Positions 30,201-42,577 of a DNA stretch of 64,000 nucleotides are shown one piece after another. The stretch spans positions 1,240,001-1,304,000 of the forward strand of contig JBBPFI010000008.1 of NCBI GenBank assembly GCA_037974965.1. Direction: 5' to 3'. Positions within the stretch are counted from its first letter, which is position 1; each line of letters begins with the position of its first letter. The notes below the pieces were generated by a model, which did not search any database, was not told the origin of the DNA, and was given only the letters and a program-made list of their open reading frames with translations. The position numbers were made by a program, and so were the translations under genes. Source of the stretch: Dacryopinax spathularia (taxonomy: Eukaryota; Basidiomycota; Dacrymycetes; Dacrymycetales; Dacrymycetaceae).

Positions 30201-33200
30201 GATTTGAGATGCGGGAGATTCCATCGAGTAGAGTCTGGATGAGCAGGCCCAGGACTTTGTCGGGTGCCGGTGACTTCTCCTTCTCGTCGCCATGACTAGC
30301 AGACGCTTGGATGGCCTTGGCAGATCCAGGTGAGCCGCGTAGGAGCGGCGCAGTAGCGAGTATGATGCTGTGCAGGACGTGCAGCAGCTTGTTCTGCAGG
30401 TCGAGTCGCGCGGTGTGGATAGAGCCGTAGAGCTTCGATACGATTTGCTGTTGCAGAGACAACAATGAGGGCTTGTCGATCTCCCCTCTGCTGACAATGA
30501 GCTGGAGTATATCGATGGAAGCGGATTGAATTCGACAGGTTGCAGGTGTCATGCTGCGCCTCAGCGACGCCGCTGGCTCGGTTTGCAGGAATCTAGGGTA
30601 CATCAGCAGGAGTCAAGTTGGCAAGAGACAGGGCTCACCGAACGAGGACATCAATGAGCAGCTCGAAATAGTTTGTCGCTTTCCGCTTTCCATGACCTGT
30701 TAAGCTGTTAGACCAGCTGCCTGGAAAGGACCGATGACTCACTACTATCAGAGGTAAGAAAAGACGGCAAGCTGCTCGTCTTGACTGATTTGCCGAACCC
30801 TTGACCACCGAATCGAACAAGCGACAAGAGGTTCTCGAGGAGGTACAGGATCCTGCTTTGATCGACCGAACGCTCGTACTCGAATTCCTGGATCTGGACA
30901 CCTTGATACGTCGAGATTCGGACGACGCCGGAGTATGCCGGCCTAATCAGATCATGAAGGAGGGGATCCAGTACTCTGCTAGGAATTAGCAAAACCGTTT
31001 CACTCAAGTGGCAATAGGACGCACCGATGATACGACTTCAGACTACATCTCATCCACGTTTCACCGATACGGCGGAAATGAGGATCGTCACTCTTCAGGC
31101 TCTCCAAGACGAGGAGCATAGGCGCCTTCAATCGGAAACCGACCATATACGCGTCATCTGAGCTCGCCTTCAGTGGTGGAAACAGTCGCGAAAGGACCAA
31201 TGACTCACCCGTCAATCGCCATAAAATGCCTAGAGCCTCAAACATATCGCTCCTCTGGTCGACGGTGCCGGTTGTCATCCCCTGGCAGATGACGGCTTCG
31301 ACATGATGATGTCCAGCGATGGAATCGACAGCCCAAATGAGCTCTGTCGCCCTAGCGTGACAAGAGGCGCGATGCGGTTCGAGGTACTGGAGCAGCTGCG
31401 TAACGATAGAAACGACACATGGTCGGCTGTCTAGTTCCAGACTTGGCGCGATTCGGGACTTGGCCAAGCTGACGCTGAGAGTTACCAGGCCGTCGACCAG
31501 GTAGAACGTTGATGACTAGATCAACCATCTTTAGTTTTCAGGATCTCAACTCATGAGGGCAACGCTTACCTGAGCAAAGGCATCGAATAAAGCCTGAAAC
31601 CAGTCCAACGGCGACCATTCAATAGCCAGCGAATCGTCTCCCAGAATATCAGTGAGATGCTGCAGTAAGAGAATCGCCATTCCCGTAGATTCTCGGATAG
31701 CAGGACGTGCCGGTAGTTTCTTTGCGGAAATGGTGCTGATCGCCAGCAGATCCTGGAATGCAGAGGTGAAAGGCGAGACTGCAGCGGACGCAGCGGTCGG
31801 AGTTGGCGGGCCTTCGTATGAGTAGGTCTTGTATGCTCGGGACATCGCTGAGCCGGCTTCAGGCTCCTTTTTCTCCCCGGTTTTGGTCGGCTCGATAGTC
31901 GGCCAGATGAAGAGAGTTTCTTTCGGCATCTCGTCCAGGAGCGATACACCCAGTCTGAGCAGAGGAAGTATGACGGATGCTTTCGCGCCGACTGTGTCCT
32001 CTTCCGCCAATGTCTGCACAGAGGGTGAGATCAACATCGACTCAAGATTACCGGGACGCACCTTTGCGAGCTGGATAATGGCGGCAAAGAAAAGGGGAAG
32101 GTGGAGTTGCTCAATCTCTTCGTCCCGTACGTGGAAGGTCGAGAGGATGAATTGGAGCATGTCAATTGCCTATCACGATGTCAGCGTCGTGCACATCTGT
32201 TGAAGAAAGAGGTCCAGACGGGATAAGTCTCCTTATCCGAGTTCGCATCCTCCATGACAGCATGGAACAGCTTTGACCAAACGATAGACGGCTCCATCGC
32301 CTCGTACAGCGTATTCGCAGTCAGGAGGACATCGCCGTCCTCCCCTTCGTCCGACTCGACGGCTTGCTTCAACCCAGTCAGAGCATCAAGACAGAGTCGC
32401 TGAGTGAGGGGGATGCCGATCTCCGATTTATCGAGGAGAGAGATGAAGATCTTGTACGGTCGGGTTTCGCGCTCACCAGCTTGGGTTTGCATCTCGCTCT
32501 GTCAGGCGATCAGCCACCGTCAACCAAGCTATATGCATAATTGTGCACCTTGAGCGTCTCCTCTAACAGGCCAAGCCCGCTCTGGACGAAGTAGGCAACC
32601 TGCGCCTCGCTCGTCTCGCTCGGCCCTAACAGCCACGCATACAGACGCCGGTTCAACGATAGATCGCGGCGTAGGACGACGCTGACCGTCGCTTTCATGA
32701 GCAGGACGCGATCCTCGGACGAGCACTTTTTCAAAGCGAGGCTGTCAACCGGCAGCGACTGGACGAGGATATCCATGATCCCCCGCCGGACGAGCAGGTT
32801 CTCATCCTCCAGGGAGGCGGCGAACGCTCGCACCATCAGCCCGAGATCGTTTCCGACAATAGGGGTGATATCCTCGTCCGCCTTGAGCTTCGGAAGTCGG
32901 CGGGAAAGGTAGTTGAGCGCTGCCGACCGGGCGGAGGGGGAAGTGAGGAGGACGAGCCAGAGGTTCTGGAGGAAGAAAGCGGGGGAGACAGTCCCCGAAA
33001 GTCGGTCGAGCAGGTTGAGGACCTTGTCGAAGAACTCGCTGGTCTCATCTTCGAGGCCAGGAAGGAGCGCGAGTATGAACGCCTTCATCACCGGTCGGAG
33101 CTGGCCCTGGAGGGGAAGGTAGTGGGTGTCGTAGATGTTGAGCAGAGTGGGCTTGACGGACGTCGCTGCGGACTGGAAGAAGGGGAAGAGGCCGGACGAC

Positions 33201-33785
33201 CAGATCTGGAGGTCTCGGGCAAGGCCATCGTGCTACCCTCTGCGCGTTAGTACATCATTTATAGAGAGAGGAAGGATGCGCACCCCGAGGACGGCGAGTA
33301 TGTGCGCATACACATCCAGCGCCCGCTGGTGCACCCCACTAGGCAGAGCGGGGTTCAAGCACTGCGCCAGCCTCTTGGCGACAGTCAGCTTCCTCGGGAT
33401 CTCCTTGAACTGCATGAACGACTGGAACGTCTGCATCGATATGTCAGTACGAGTCCCAGAAATGGAGCGTGCTCATGACAGTGCTCATGGCGGGCAGCAG
33501 GAGACGCACCTTGAGCAGCTTGGTGAGGAAGCTGATAAAGTCCGCCCATTCGTTGATCGTCTCGAACGTCGCTAGGCACTTGTCGACCTGTTGCGCATAA
33601 CGGCGGTACTTTGGATCAGAGGCGAGTGCGGGGTCTACACCATGCCCTCATTAGCAAAGTCCGGGAGAGGGGAGAGGGCGGCAGGAGAGTCGGAAGGACG
33701 TACCTCGGTCTTCGAGCTTGCTGAGGGGCGTCCCCGGCCTCGGGGTAGGCGGAGCGCTGCCCTCGGCCATACTAGTAGCGAACAT
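27218..33785 (-). CDS. DOP1: DOP1 (Dopey) family trafficking protein
   Basis: A long multi-exon minus-strand gene. The N-terminal exons read DPALASDPKYRRYAQQVDKC, INEWADFISFLTKLLKTFQS, IPRKLTVAKRLAQCLNPALP and GVHQRALDVYAHILAVLG, the conserved Dopey N-terminal block. IWSSGLFPFFQSAATSVKPT, LPGLEDETSEFFDKVLNLLD and helical-repeat exons follow. The C-terminal exons include LEPPAENSEELIVVLAACKF and YKPNDWRPQSLMDQIAEVI and end at 27218. DOP1 proteins work with Mon2 and Neo1 in endosome/Golgi trafficking. Two in-frame ATGs, 33785 and 33770, are possible starts. The many small exons mean internal borders are approximate; total length near 1700 residues fits the fungal family. Confidence 0.88.
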
Positions 33786-34536
33786 CGGGTCGCCCCCGCC
33801 TGCCTAGTAGGCGGGGGGGAAGGCGAAGAGGGAGAGAGGGGGATGTATGCTCCTGACCGAGTCGAGGGGTTATAAGGCCGCGCGAGCAGGGTTGATCGGA
33901 CGCCAGAGACAAGTAGAGTTGAACGGAGGCACGTTAGAGCATATACGACCTCGATTTAGAGCACGTCGAGGAGAAAGACAGATCGGGGAATGATGGTGAT
34001 CGAGGATGGTGATCGAGGAGCTGGTGTCTGGGAGTGAGGGACGTTGTCTAGCTCTGTACTGGTTCTGGCTGTCTGTGACGGCGAGCGCGACACTGGGGAC
34101 GGCAGGGACGGCGCGCCCGCTGGTGGCGGTGCTCTGATATGCGCCACGTCCGCAGCGTTTGGCATGATCGCGAACTCGTGAATCACCTTCAGCTGGGTCG
34201 ATTGCAGGATAGGATTGAGACACAGGATACTCATTCTCATCGTATGTCTGGCACTGGCATGCATAACCAACTCCATGTTGTCTGAGTTTCATTGTTAACA
34301 ATAACGCCGACGCCCCCACAGCCACCTTTTTCAGGAAGTCATAATCACGTGCCAGCCCGTTCCGTCAAACAAGCGCCCGATCACCACCCAACTAACATCG
34401 CTTCTCTCAATCTCATATCCCACACCATCCGCCAACTTCTTCGGTCCGACTACGATCAATTTGCTATCGAAGAAGCCAACGCCCTGCCTGGGTAGAGAAG
34501 ATTGGGTCGAAATAGGGAGAAAGAGAGGGGAGAGGG
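33786..34536. promoter_or_regulatory. Upstream region between divergent DOP1 and CstF64-like genes
   Basis: About 750 bp between the two starts. A minus-strand frame at 33956-34276 (starting MELVMHASARHTMRMSIL) is open for 106 codons and may be a small gene, but I see no family or splice support. Confidence 0.3.
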
Positions 34537-35411
34537 ATGGATAAATGCGTCGACCTGATCCGCCTCTCCGGCGTGCCGCTCGAGACGATCCTCGAGCTTC
34601 TACAACAAATGAAGGTCCGTCCCTCCTCCCCTCCACCTCCATATCTCCACCCATCCTCCTCATCCCACCTGTTCCTTTCGATATATGAAAGAGATGGGAT
34701 TTGATATATGAGAGAGATGCATACTAACCGCCCGTGCCACGCAGATGCTAGCCACCGCCGCACCACAACAAGCGAAGCTCATGCTCGCCCAAGACCCAAA
34801 ACTGGCTAATGCGATGTTTCAAGCTATGCTCACCATGGGCCTGGTCAAACCAGAGGCGCTTATGCAGGTGCGCCTCTTTACCCTCCCCCCTCGTCTGGCA
34901 GGATGGCTGATGAGAGGACAGCAAATCCTGGCTATTCAGGCTGCTGCTGCTGGTCACCCTCCCGCTCCAGCGCCAGCTGCCCTCCAGCCAGCTCCAAGGC
35001 CAGCAGTTCCCGTCCCCCTTCCGCCGGCAGCAGCTGTGCCCCCACCGCCGGCGACGGCGACAGCAGCGGCGCCGATAATGCAAGACCCCTCCATGGCGGA
35101 CGAGCAGAAGGTGCGTCTCCCTCCCCACCCCTTCTCTCCTTCTCCCCCGCCCCTTCTCTCCTTCTCGCTCGCCCCTTCTCTCCTTCTCGCTCGCTCGCTC
35201 GCTCGTTCGCGTCCGGGACAAAAAGGCTGACGAAAAGAGCAGGCGATGCTCCTCCGCGTCCTCGCCCTTACGCCAGAACAGATCGCTGCCTTGCCGCCAT
35301 CGGAACAGCAAGCGATCTTGTTGATCGTGCGTCCTTTCCTTCCTTGCTGCTTGCTGCTTGGGGGATGGGGCTGATAGGAAGGTGTAGAGGCAGTCTTTGG
35401 GTGCAGCATAA
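34537..35411 (+). CDS. CstF64/Rna15-like hinge and C-terminal-domain protein lacking an RRM
   Basis: Five exons fit in phase: 34537-34614, 34745-34867, 34922-35110, 35243-35326 and 35388-35411, giving 165 residues. Residues 1-70 match the CstF64 hinge (GVPLETILELLQQMK, AKLMLAQDPKLANAMFQAML, LVKPEAL). An Ala/Pro linker follows, and the end (QKAMLLRVLALTPEQIAALP, SEQQAILLI) is the CSTF C-terminal helix bundle. In known proteins the hinge binds CstF77 or symplekin and the C-terminal domain binds Pcf11. The RRM that normally starts CstF64/Rna15 is absent, and the 600 bp upstream hold no RNP motif. The yeast relative Pti1 is a comparison. RNA 3'-end processing is the likely role. Confidence 0.8.
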
Positions 35412-36564
35412 TACACCCAAGTGCGTTCTGCAACGGTACGAGCGCTCGGCTGCCGACGTTATGCGAAAACGGCTCTGCCTATTCAGCTGTCCGCCAATCT
35501 CTTGAGAGGCGATTGAATGGCGGATGGTGCTGCTCCCTCAGAAGGCTGGGGATGTTCGATGGTGCGTGGGATCAACGGCCGCCGCTATCTCGCCGAGGAC
35601 GGGGTCCCTTGCTCCTGGGATGTTGGGGTATGAAACATGACGACTGTATCGCGCTAAGCGGTATCTATGTATGCATACCGCTGCCCCTATGCGAATGTGC
35701 GTTATCACTGTGGCACAGGACTCATATTATGCACCGAATGCATCAGACGAACAGAAAATGGACACTATGTATTGCTAAGTTACCGTGAATAGACAGGCTG
35801 GTGAAACAAAAGAACCCATCAACCGCACATCATCACGGAACAGAACATCGCCATGCCCTCTTCCCTTCTCTTCTCGAAATCAAATTGGATCAAAATTAGA
35901 ATGACGCGACAGGCCCAGACCCCAGGTTTTTGATGTTCTTGATGGTGATCTTTGATCGCCCTATCACCGCGATTTTTCGTAAATAAGTATTCGCGAGTGT
36001 TCCAAAGATAGACGTCACGTCGCGGGACCGGTTTTTGCCTGTCTGTCGCCTGTCACCACAGGCTGTCGTCAGCCTGGTGCTGATGGAAGGCAACGTGTAC
36101 ATTAACAACCCTCTGCCCGCACAGCACGCATTTTCTTCTGCCTGCACGTCGTTATCTGACAACCAGTTCATCGAACCGCAAAACGTACGTGACGGGGAAA
36201 GTGAATCGCCGGCGCCTATATCCCGCACCAAATAACGAGGACCCTGAACCTCACCGCTCACGATCGGCATCCCGATCACCTGCCTCCCCCGACTGGAGAC
36301 AACCAACCACGTTTCAGACGAAGACCACAACCGACAGTCGACTCGAGACACAGAGAAGGTTATTATTGTCGTAGACTCTTCTAGTGTGTCTCTCCTGTGT
36401 AGGCGGGTGAACACCTCTCCCTGCACTGCTCCTCTTCGTCGTCTGCATAAGGCGCCAGCTCATCCTCCTCCCCCTAACCGACCTGAACGACGAATCCCCA
36501 GTGACCGACAACGACCAACGCGAGCAACGCCCATCTCGACCTAGAAGGGAGAAAGGAGAACGCG
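35412..36564. other. Intergenic, no supported gene
   Basis: A minus-strand frame of 176 codons (35896-36426) exists but shows no recognisable family and lies in the probable 5' region of the Mg transporter gene. Otherwise nothing is seen. Confidence 0.3.
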
Positions 36565-39500
36565 ATGCCCCCCCTCCCGCCCTTCCCGCACTTCGGCTCC
36601 ACACCCGTCGCGCGCTCCTCCTCCTCCCCCTCCTACACGCCAAACAACCCCGGTCCTCCCCCGTCCGACGACAACCCCTCGCACAACCAACCCCAGGACC
36701 CGAACCAGGGGGAAGACGACAACGGCTACGCCTTTCCCGCACTCTCGGCCGAGCCTGTTGGCTCGGGATCTCGAACGCCGTCCGTAGAGGGCGTGCAGCC
36801 AGTTTCTAGGGCGGACTGGGACGTGCCTGGTCCGTCTGGCAGCATCCTTGCGAGCCAGATAAACCGCCCTTTCTCCACCCTTGTCCCGGCCGCCTCTTCT
36901 TCCGCTCCTCAGTCCGCCGAGCTTCACGGGCAACGGGACACTACGGCTTCTCTCGATGACGCGCAAGACGGCGACGAAGGTGAAGCAAGCTCTCAAGCGA
37001 GCGGGGAGGACGTAGACGACGCTGCAATGCCCGACAGCCCCGGCCCTGGTCCTTCCAACGCCGGCCAAGCAGCAGCAGCAGTACCACAAGAACCGTTCGA
37101 GCCGCTCTACCACTCCCCCAACGCCGACCTCGAGCGCAAGCTCATGCAGCAACAGCAAGCGCACGCCCTCGCGCTGGACGTGGCGGTCGAAGATCTCCCT
37201 CGGGGCCGGGGAGGCGCTCGGACGCCCTTGCCGGGAGAGGCGGGGAGCTACCACACAGGCCCCACTGCGGCGGGGACGGGAGCAGCGGAGGGCAGCTCGA
37301 CATTCTCGACCGTCGATACCCGTGTGGAGCGTGATCGGCCGTCTATCCCGCACTTGGGGAAAAGCCTCCCCGCCGGCTCTGGCCCTTCGATCGTCTCGCC
37401 CCTACCACCCGGCGCCGTAGACCCCTCTCTCCTACGGGCCGACTCCCAACCCCCTCCTACACGAGACGGCCGCCCCGCTCCCCGAATCCGACCCAGCACC
37501 TTAAGGGCTATGCAGCTCCACCGAGGCTCCTCGGCTATCCAGGCCCCCGGAGCTGAGCAGGGCGTCGACCCTCGCCGAGATTCAGCCGCCAAGCACTGGG
37601 GGCATATCCAGCAAGCGTGCGCTATCGAGGTCTGCGACTACTCCAGCACGTCCGTCACCTTCACTCGTCTTTCCAACTCCGGGCTCGCTGCTTTCCTCTC
37701 TTCCCCCAGCACACAAGACACGCCCTCCTGGGCAAAAGTAAGATGGATAAACGTCGGCGGGATATCATGGGACGTCGTACGTGCGCTTGCGCTCCGGTAT
37801 GACCTTCATCCGCTCGCGACGGAGGATGTGCTCCGGTGCGGGGAAGTGGGGGCGAGGAGCAAGAGCGACTATTATAGGAATCACCTGTTTTTGAGCTTGA
37901 TTGCCCATTCGCTTGTCGTGGGCGAAGGGGGGGAGGAAGAAGAGTTGCCGAGCTATGACGAGGCGCTTGCTCGTTCTGGCTCTGGGGCAGGGTCGGGGAA
38001 CGCCTCCGTTTCTGGCGAGCAGGGGGAGGGAGGAGGAGCGGTATTCGCCGACTCACCAGTGGACGACGCCAACTCCGGTACGGCCCTGACCGGCTCTGGA
38101 TCCCCTTCCGGCCCCTCTGGCGGTGTGCGTCGTCGACGAGGCTCCAGTGTCTGGAAACGGGCGAAGGATACGGTCGTCGCTGCTGCTGCTGCAGGGGCGG
38201 GGGCGGCGCAGCTCAAACGGACTCAGAGTCGGGACGATATCGAGAGCACTTTGGACAAAGGCGTTAGTGGTACGAGAGGGGGACACGGTGTGCTGCCGGA
38301 TTTGGGGCAGGTTCCTGCGAGTGGGGCGCTGCCGCCGCCGCTGGAGGGGTTGGGGCTGGGGCTGGATCTGGCTGATTCCCCTCCTTCGCTAAAGAAACGA
38401 CTTAGGCGGCGACGGAGTTCCTCGCCCGGCCCCAGTCTGGCCCACCAGCCCAGTCCCACTCTCCGTCCATCCTCGACATTCGCCGCCCCGGACCCGGAGC
38501 GAGATGCCCCAGACCGGAAAGCCGCCGAGGCGCGTACGCTCGCAAAACAGCGCCAGTGGGCGAGCTGGATGAACATGAGTCCTGTGAGGAGGAGGAAGGC
38601 GCTGAATAACGCTGCGCTGCAGGAACTGAAGAGGGGGGCGCATGTGGGGGTGGAGCTGAAGCATATTTATGTGTTTTTGACTAGGGGGGGTGCGTCCTTT
38701 CTCCTCTCTCCTCCCTCCCTCCCTCTCTGCTCTCTTCTTTTCTATCTCTGTGCTATTCCTCGGGTCGCGCTGCTGCTGGCTGCCCGTTCCGTTGCGGAGA
38801 GAAAGGAGGGAGGTTATTGGCGTGACAGTGCTGATGCTGGTTTGTAGGAACGCTCATTACGTTCCACCAAGATCCGGATCTGTCGACGTTCGAGCCTATC
38901 AAGTCCCGTTTACAGCACCAAGATTCCCTCCTCCGTGCACACTGCGACGCCTCGCTGCTCATGCAGTCCGTCGTCGATCTCGGTGAGCCTTTCTTCCCTC
39001 CACCCTCCTCCTAGAAGTAGTGGCTGACAAGTGCGGCGGATAGTGGTGGACAAAGCGCTCGAGATTGTTGAGAGGTATCATGATACCCTGCTGGACCTGG
39101 AGAGGCAGACGTTGATAAAACCCAGTATGAAGACTGTTCGACAGCGTGCGTCCCTCCTCCCCACCGTCGCTCCTTCCCCCTCCCGAGAGCGCATACTGAA
39201 ATCCTCACCGCCCAGTGCACATCATGTCCGGCGACCTAACCCTCCATAAACGCACTCTCACGCCTCTATCAACCATGATCTACGCTCTTAGGCGGTACGA
39301 CCTCGACCGCGCTGTCGCCGCTACCCCCGAGGCGCAGGACGGGAAAGACGTCAAAGTGACTGGATTCTGCAGTCATCAGTGCAAGGTCTACCTTGCGGAC
39401 GTGTACGACCATATGGAGTATATCTTGAGCAGCATGGACATGTTCAGCAGTATCGCGGAGAACTTGATCAACTTTACGTTCAACGTACGTCTGCGCTACT

Positions 39501-39986
39501 TTGCTTTTCCTTTGCGACGGTGTGGAGTAGAGGGCTGAAATTGATGCTGCAGATCGTGTCGTACGAGACGAACCAGTCGATGCGCCGGCTAACAGTGGCG
39601 ACGGTGCTCTTCTTCCCTCTCACGTTCCTCACTGGTTACTTCGTGCGTCTTTCTCCCACAACCGTCTTGCTGTAACTAGATGCTGATACGATGTGATGTA
39701 CGACAACAGGGAATGAACTTCCAGCAGATGAACTCGCTCGTCGGCTCCGACCTTTTCTTTTGGGAAGTCTCCCTCCCCGTCATGTTCGTCATAACGATCA
39801 TGTTCACGTACAACGACATCCTCAAGCTGTACCGTGCGTTCATGCGCAATAGGCGGTTTGATCTAGTGAAGGTGCGTTTTCCTTCTCCCTCTCCCTCTTC
39901 GTCTACATCCCTCAAACTCGGGGTCTCATGCGCTCGAACAGGAGAAACTGAAGATCACGACGACGATGACGGCGAGGCAGCGATAG
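36565..39986 (+). CDS. CorA-family Mg2+ transporter, Mnr2/Alr-like
   Basis: Seven exons fit in phase (36565-38689, 38848-38982, 39044-39145, 39216-39484, 39553-39642, 39710-39871, 39942-39986), giving 975 residues. About 330 residues of low-complexity Pro/Ser/Gly sequence precede the CorA core (KVRWINVGGISWDVVRALAL, HPLATEDVLR). A second long disordered insert splits the cytoplasmic domain. The core resumes at TLITFHQDPDLSTFEPIKSR and MSGDLTLHKRTLTPLSTMIY. Two transmembrane segments follow, the first ending in the diagnostic YFGMNF, the second VSLPVMFVITIMFTY. The size and N-terminal extension fit the yeast vacuolar Mnr2 or plasma-membrane Alr1 group; the membrane cannot be decided from sequence. 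Confidence 0.88.
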
Positions 39987-40071
39987 TATCACCGCATTTA
40001 CACATTTGATTGAGCACGAAGGACGATCTATATCAATGTTTTTCTGAACGTATATACCCCACATATGCACT

Positions 40072-40274
40072 TTACCCAATCTTGAATATGAAGCCGTTGA
40101 CTTTGCCGAGCATGGTAGCCATGAACGTACCGCCGCGCTCGACTTGCATTCCCTAATGTAAATCAAATAAAGAGACCTGCACTTACATTGGCTAGGCCTT
40201 ACGGTGATGGGAGGTCGGAATGGCGAGTAGAGTCCCGCCTTCTGCGTGTCCAGCTTTTGCAGTTGCGCAGATTT
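40072..40274 (-). CDS. 3' exons of an unidentified minus-strand gene
   Basis: Two exons join in phase around a gtaagg...ttag intron: 40203-40274 encodes KSAQLQKLDTQKAGLYSPFR and PPIT, and 40072-40152 encodes GMQVERGGTFMATMLGKVNG with FIFKIG and a stop. The sequence looks like the end of a real protein, but I cannot name it. The upstream exon would lie at or beyond the minisatellite at 40.39-40.65 kb; a coding-like frame starting near 40923 (containing MGTQLSRNLLQREAAYDYP) is a candidate. The gene converges on the Mg transporter gene. Confidence 0.38.
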
Positions 40275-40384
40275 CTTAATGCACTACTTATGATGGTGGA
40301 GGCCAGTGTGGAGAGCTGCTGCGTATTCCTGAGAGGGTGATTATAGTAGTTCGTCGACAGTCGCGATAATCCGACTGCTTTTTA

Positions 40385-40650
40385 GGAGAGCGATACAGCA
40401 AGGTGGGGCAAAGTCGGGCACGGTCCAGCAAGGTCCAGCAAGGTCCAGCAAGATCCAGTGAGGTCCAGTGAGGTCCAGCATGAGTGAGCACAGTTGGGCA
40501 AGGTCCAGCAGGGTTGGGCATAGGCACAGCAAGATCCAGCAAGATTGAGCATGGTTGGGCACGGTTGGGCATGGTTGGACCCGGTTCAGCAAGGTTCAGC
40601 ACGGTTCAGCACGGCTCAGCAGAATCGAGCACGATCGGGCAGGCCTGGCC
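40385..40650. repeat. Degenerate 10-11 bp minisatellite
   Basis: About 25 imperfect copies of units such as aaggtccagc, aggtccagtg, acggttgggc and aaggttcagc run head to tail. Variants cluster: ggtccagca in the left half, ggttgggca and ggttcagca in the right half, as expected from local duplication. Long open frames read through it on both strands are products of the repeat. Confidence 0.85.
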
Positions 40651-41493
40651 GTCAAAGGCGCGTACTCCGGTGACATCCTCGGCGAAAAGGGACATGTCGC
40701 AGCTGTCCCGTTGAGTTCGCAGGCTCGCGAGGGGGTAGTCGTACGCTGCTTCCCTCTGAAGGAGGTTTCTGGACAGCTGCGTACCCATGGCTGGCTTCTT
40801 GTTCGGCCAAGGCGGCTGGGCGTGCAGGTCTGCCTTCATCGGACGCCCGCCGCTCTGCCGGTTGACCCAGGCAGCTGTATGCGCAGGACAACTTGAGCTC
40901 TCAGCGTGGTCCGAATCGTCCACTTGCCCCTGCTAAAGCCCGTCAGCTGAGCTCAAAGCGGTGGCGGATCAAAGCAAAAACAAAAGAAAAGGAAGAGGAG
41001 AAGGGGATGAGAAGGGAGAGGGAAAAGGGAGCGTTATATGAACATGTGAATTCGTACCTGGAACAAAGTGATTGTGTTCGGTGCAGGTTCCTTTATTCGA
41101 GACTAGGTTCGAACCGTCGGATGGAGACGACTTGAGGGAAGACTCGTGGACGAAGACTGGATTGCGAGAGGTTCGGAGCTCCGGAGGTCAGTGACATGTG
41201 GGCGTCTCAGAATGTATCAATCCAATATTTGGGCGTGTCCAGAGCCGCGAAGTACGGTGGAACACGATGATCGCCAGCAAGGTGCTTTTGTGAATTGAGC
41301 GTTTCGCCGCTGGGCTTACTGTACAGGCTTCCCGAACAGATGTCACGGCGCAACACGGGGGAAGATGCTAGAGATATCGCGCCCGTCACCCGAAGAGTGC
41401 TTTGAGTGCTTCATACCAGTTATGATGACGCACGAAGTTGGCAAATATGTCTTCTGTTATACACCGAATATCGCAGAATGCCGTCATTGAGCG
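40651..41493. other. Intergenic, no supported gene
   Basis: Apart from the candidate upstream frame mentioned for the 40.1 kb gene, only short overlapping frames and an A/G-rich tract near 40975-41030 are seen. Confidence 0.3.
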
Positions 41494-42318
41494 CTAACGA
41501 TGGTTCAGCACCTTTTCCACCATCTTCTCTATCCGGCCCTCGACGCCATCTACACCGCCCAGAGCGGCCAGTACGGCCTTCTCGACGTACTTGCCGACCA
41601 TGTCGACCTCGACGTTGACCTTCATGCCCGGCTTCTTCAGCGGGAGGACGATCTTGCTCTGCGTATGGGCAATGAGCATCACGCCAAAGGTACGGTCCGC
41701 ATCGTTGACTTGTGTAAGAGTAAGGGATGTTCCTTCAAGGCAGACGTATCCTTTTGGGATGAGGTAGGGCAGAAGGGAAGGCCGTTCTGCCGTCGGTGGT
41801 GGGAGTTGGAACAGACAGCGGAGTGAGTTCTCGTCTGGTGTCATGGAGACGATCGTTGCGGTCTCGTCAACATGTCCTTGTACGAAATGGCCACCGAACC
41901 GAGTATGCGCGGCCATTGCTCGCTCCAGGTTGACCTTATGTCCGACCTCGAGCTCGCCTGATCGACTCACACGAGTCAGCACATTCCCCGAGATCGTCAA
42001 GACATGAAGCACACGCACCCAGGTCAGTCCTCTCCAGCGTCTCCGGCGCGAGACCAACCTTGAAACTCCCTCCGTTCTTGAGCGTGAACTCCGTCACGGT
42101 CAGACATGCTCCGTTGACGCAGATCGAGTCTCCGATATGACAGTCATCGAGGATGGCAGCGCAGTCCCCGATGGTGAGCGAGAACCCAGACCCGCCGGAC
42201 TCGGTCGTGTCGAGCTTGTTGATCGCTTGGACAGTGCCGAGATGCTCTATCTATCTTTCTTGTTATCAGACATCATTACCTGGAGCAATGGGAGAACACA
42301 TACAATGCCAGTGAACAT
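41494..42318 (-). CDS. RIB5: Riboflavin synthase
   Basis: Three exons fit in phase: 42304-42318 (MFTGI), 42019-42250 and 41494-41957, giving 236 residues, the usual length. The start MFTGI-IEHLGTVQAINKLD and the N-barrel NGACLTVTEF with a KVGLAPETLERTDL motif are typical. The second barrel has FGGHFVQGHVDETATI, the substrate-binding repeat, and YVCLEGTSLTLTQV. The enzyme dismutates two molecules of 6,7-dimethyl-8-ribityllumazine to riboflavin, the last step of vitamin B2 synthesis. It is divergent from SNU114 with about 260 bp between starts. Confidence 0.93.
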
Positions 42319-42577
42319 ATCGCTGAGGGATACCGTTTGGAGTCCTTGCGTTCGTGCAGGCTGACGACACGCACTCGCCTTCGCGAAGCAGAAACCCTCG
42401 ATCAGACTCGATCGCGCCTTTAGCGGCTGTGTTCGGAGGCAAAAGAAGCGGGGAGACCGCGCGCCTGGACTTTTCGCGCCACCGTTTCCTGCTGCTCTTT
42501 GTGGCAGGGGTTCAAGCGCTCAGCTCGCGTGCATCAATACTCGCTGCTTTCCTCGTCAACCCTTCCCCACTAGCAAC
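42319..42577. promoter_or_regulatory. Bidirectional promoter between RIB5 and SNU114
   Basis: A 259-bp gap separates the two divergent start codons. No obvious TATA box is seen. Confidence 0.4.

Noticed and set aside
34748-35416. Minus-strand frames antisense to the CstF64-like gene
   Set aside because: Shadows of the Ala/Pro-rich linker and of the C/T-rich intron at 35111-35242.
36541-37353. Long minus-strand frame of 270 codons
   Set aside because: It is antisense to the Pro/Ser-rich start of the Mg transporter and has the Arg-rich look of a shadow frame.
40288-40602. Minus-strand frame full of PNRAQPC-like repeats
   Set aside because: It is produced by translation of the minisatellite.
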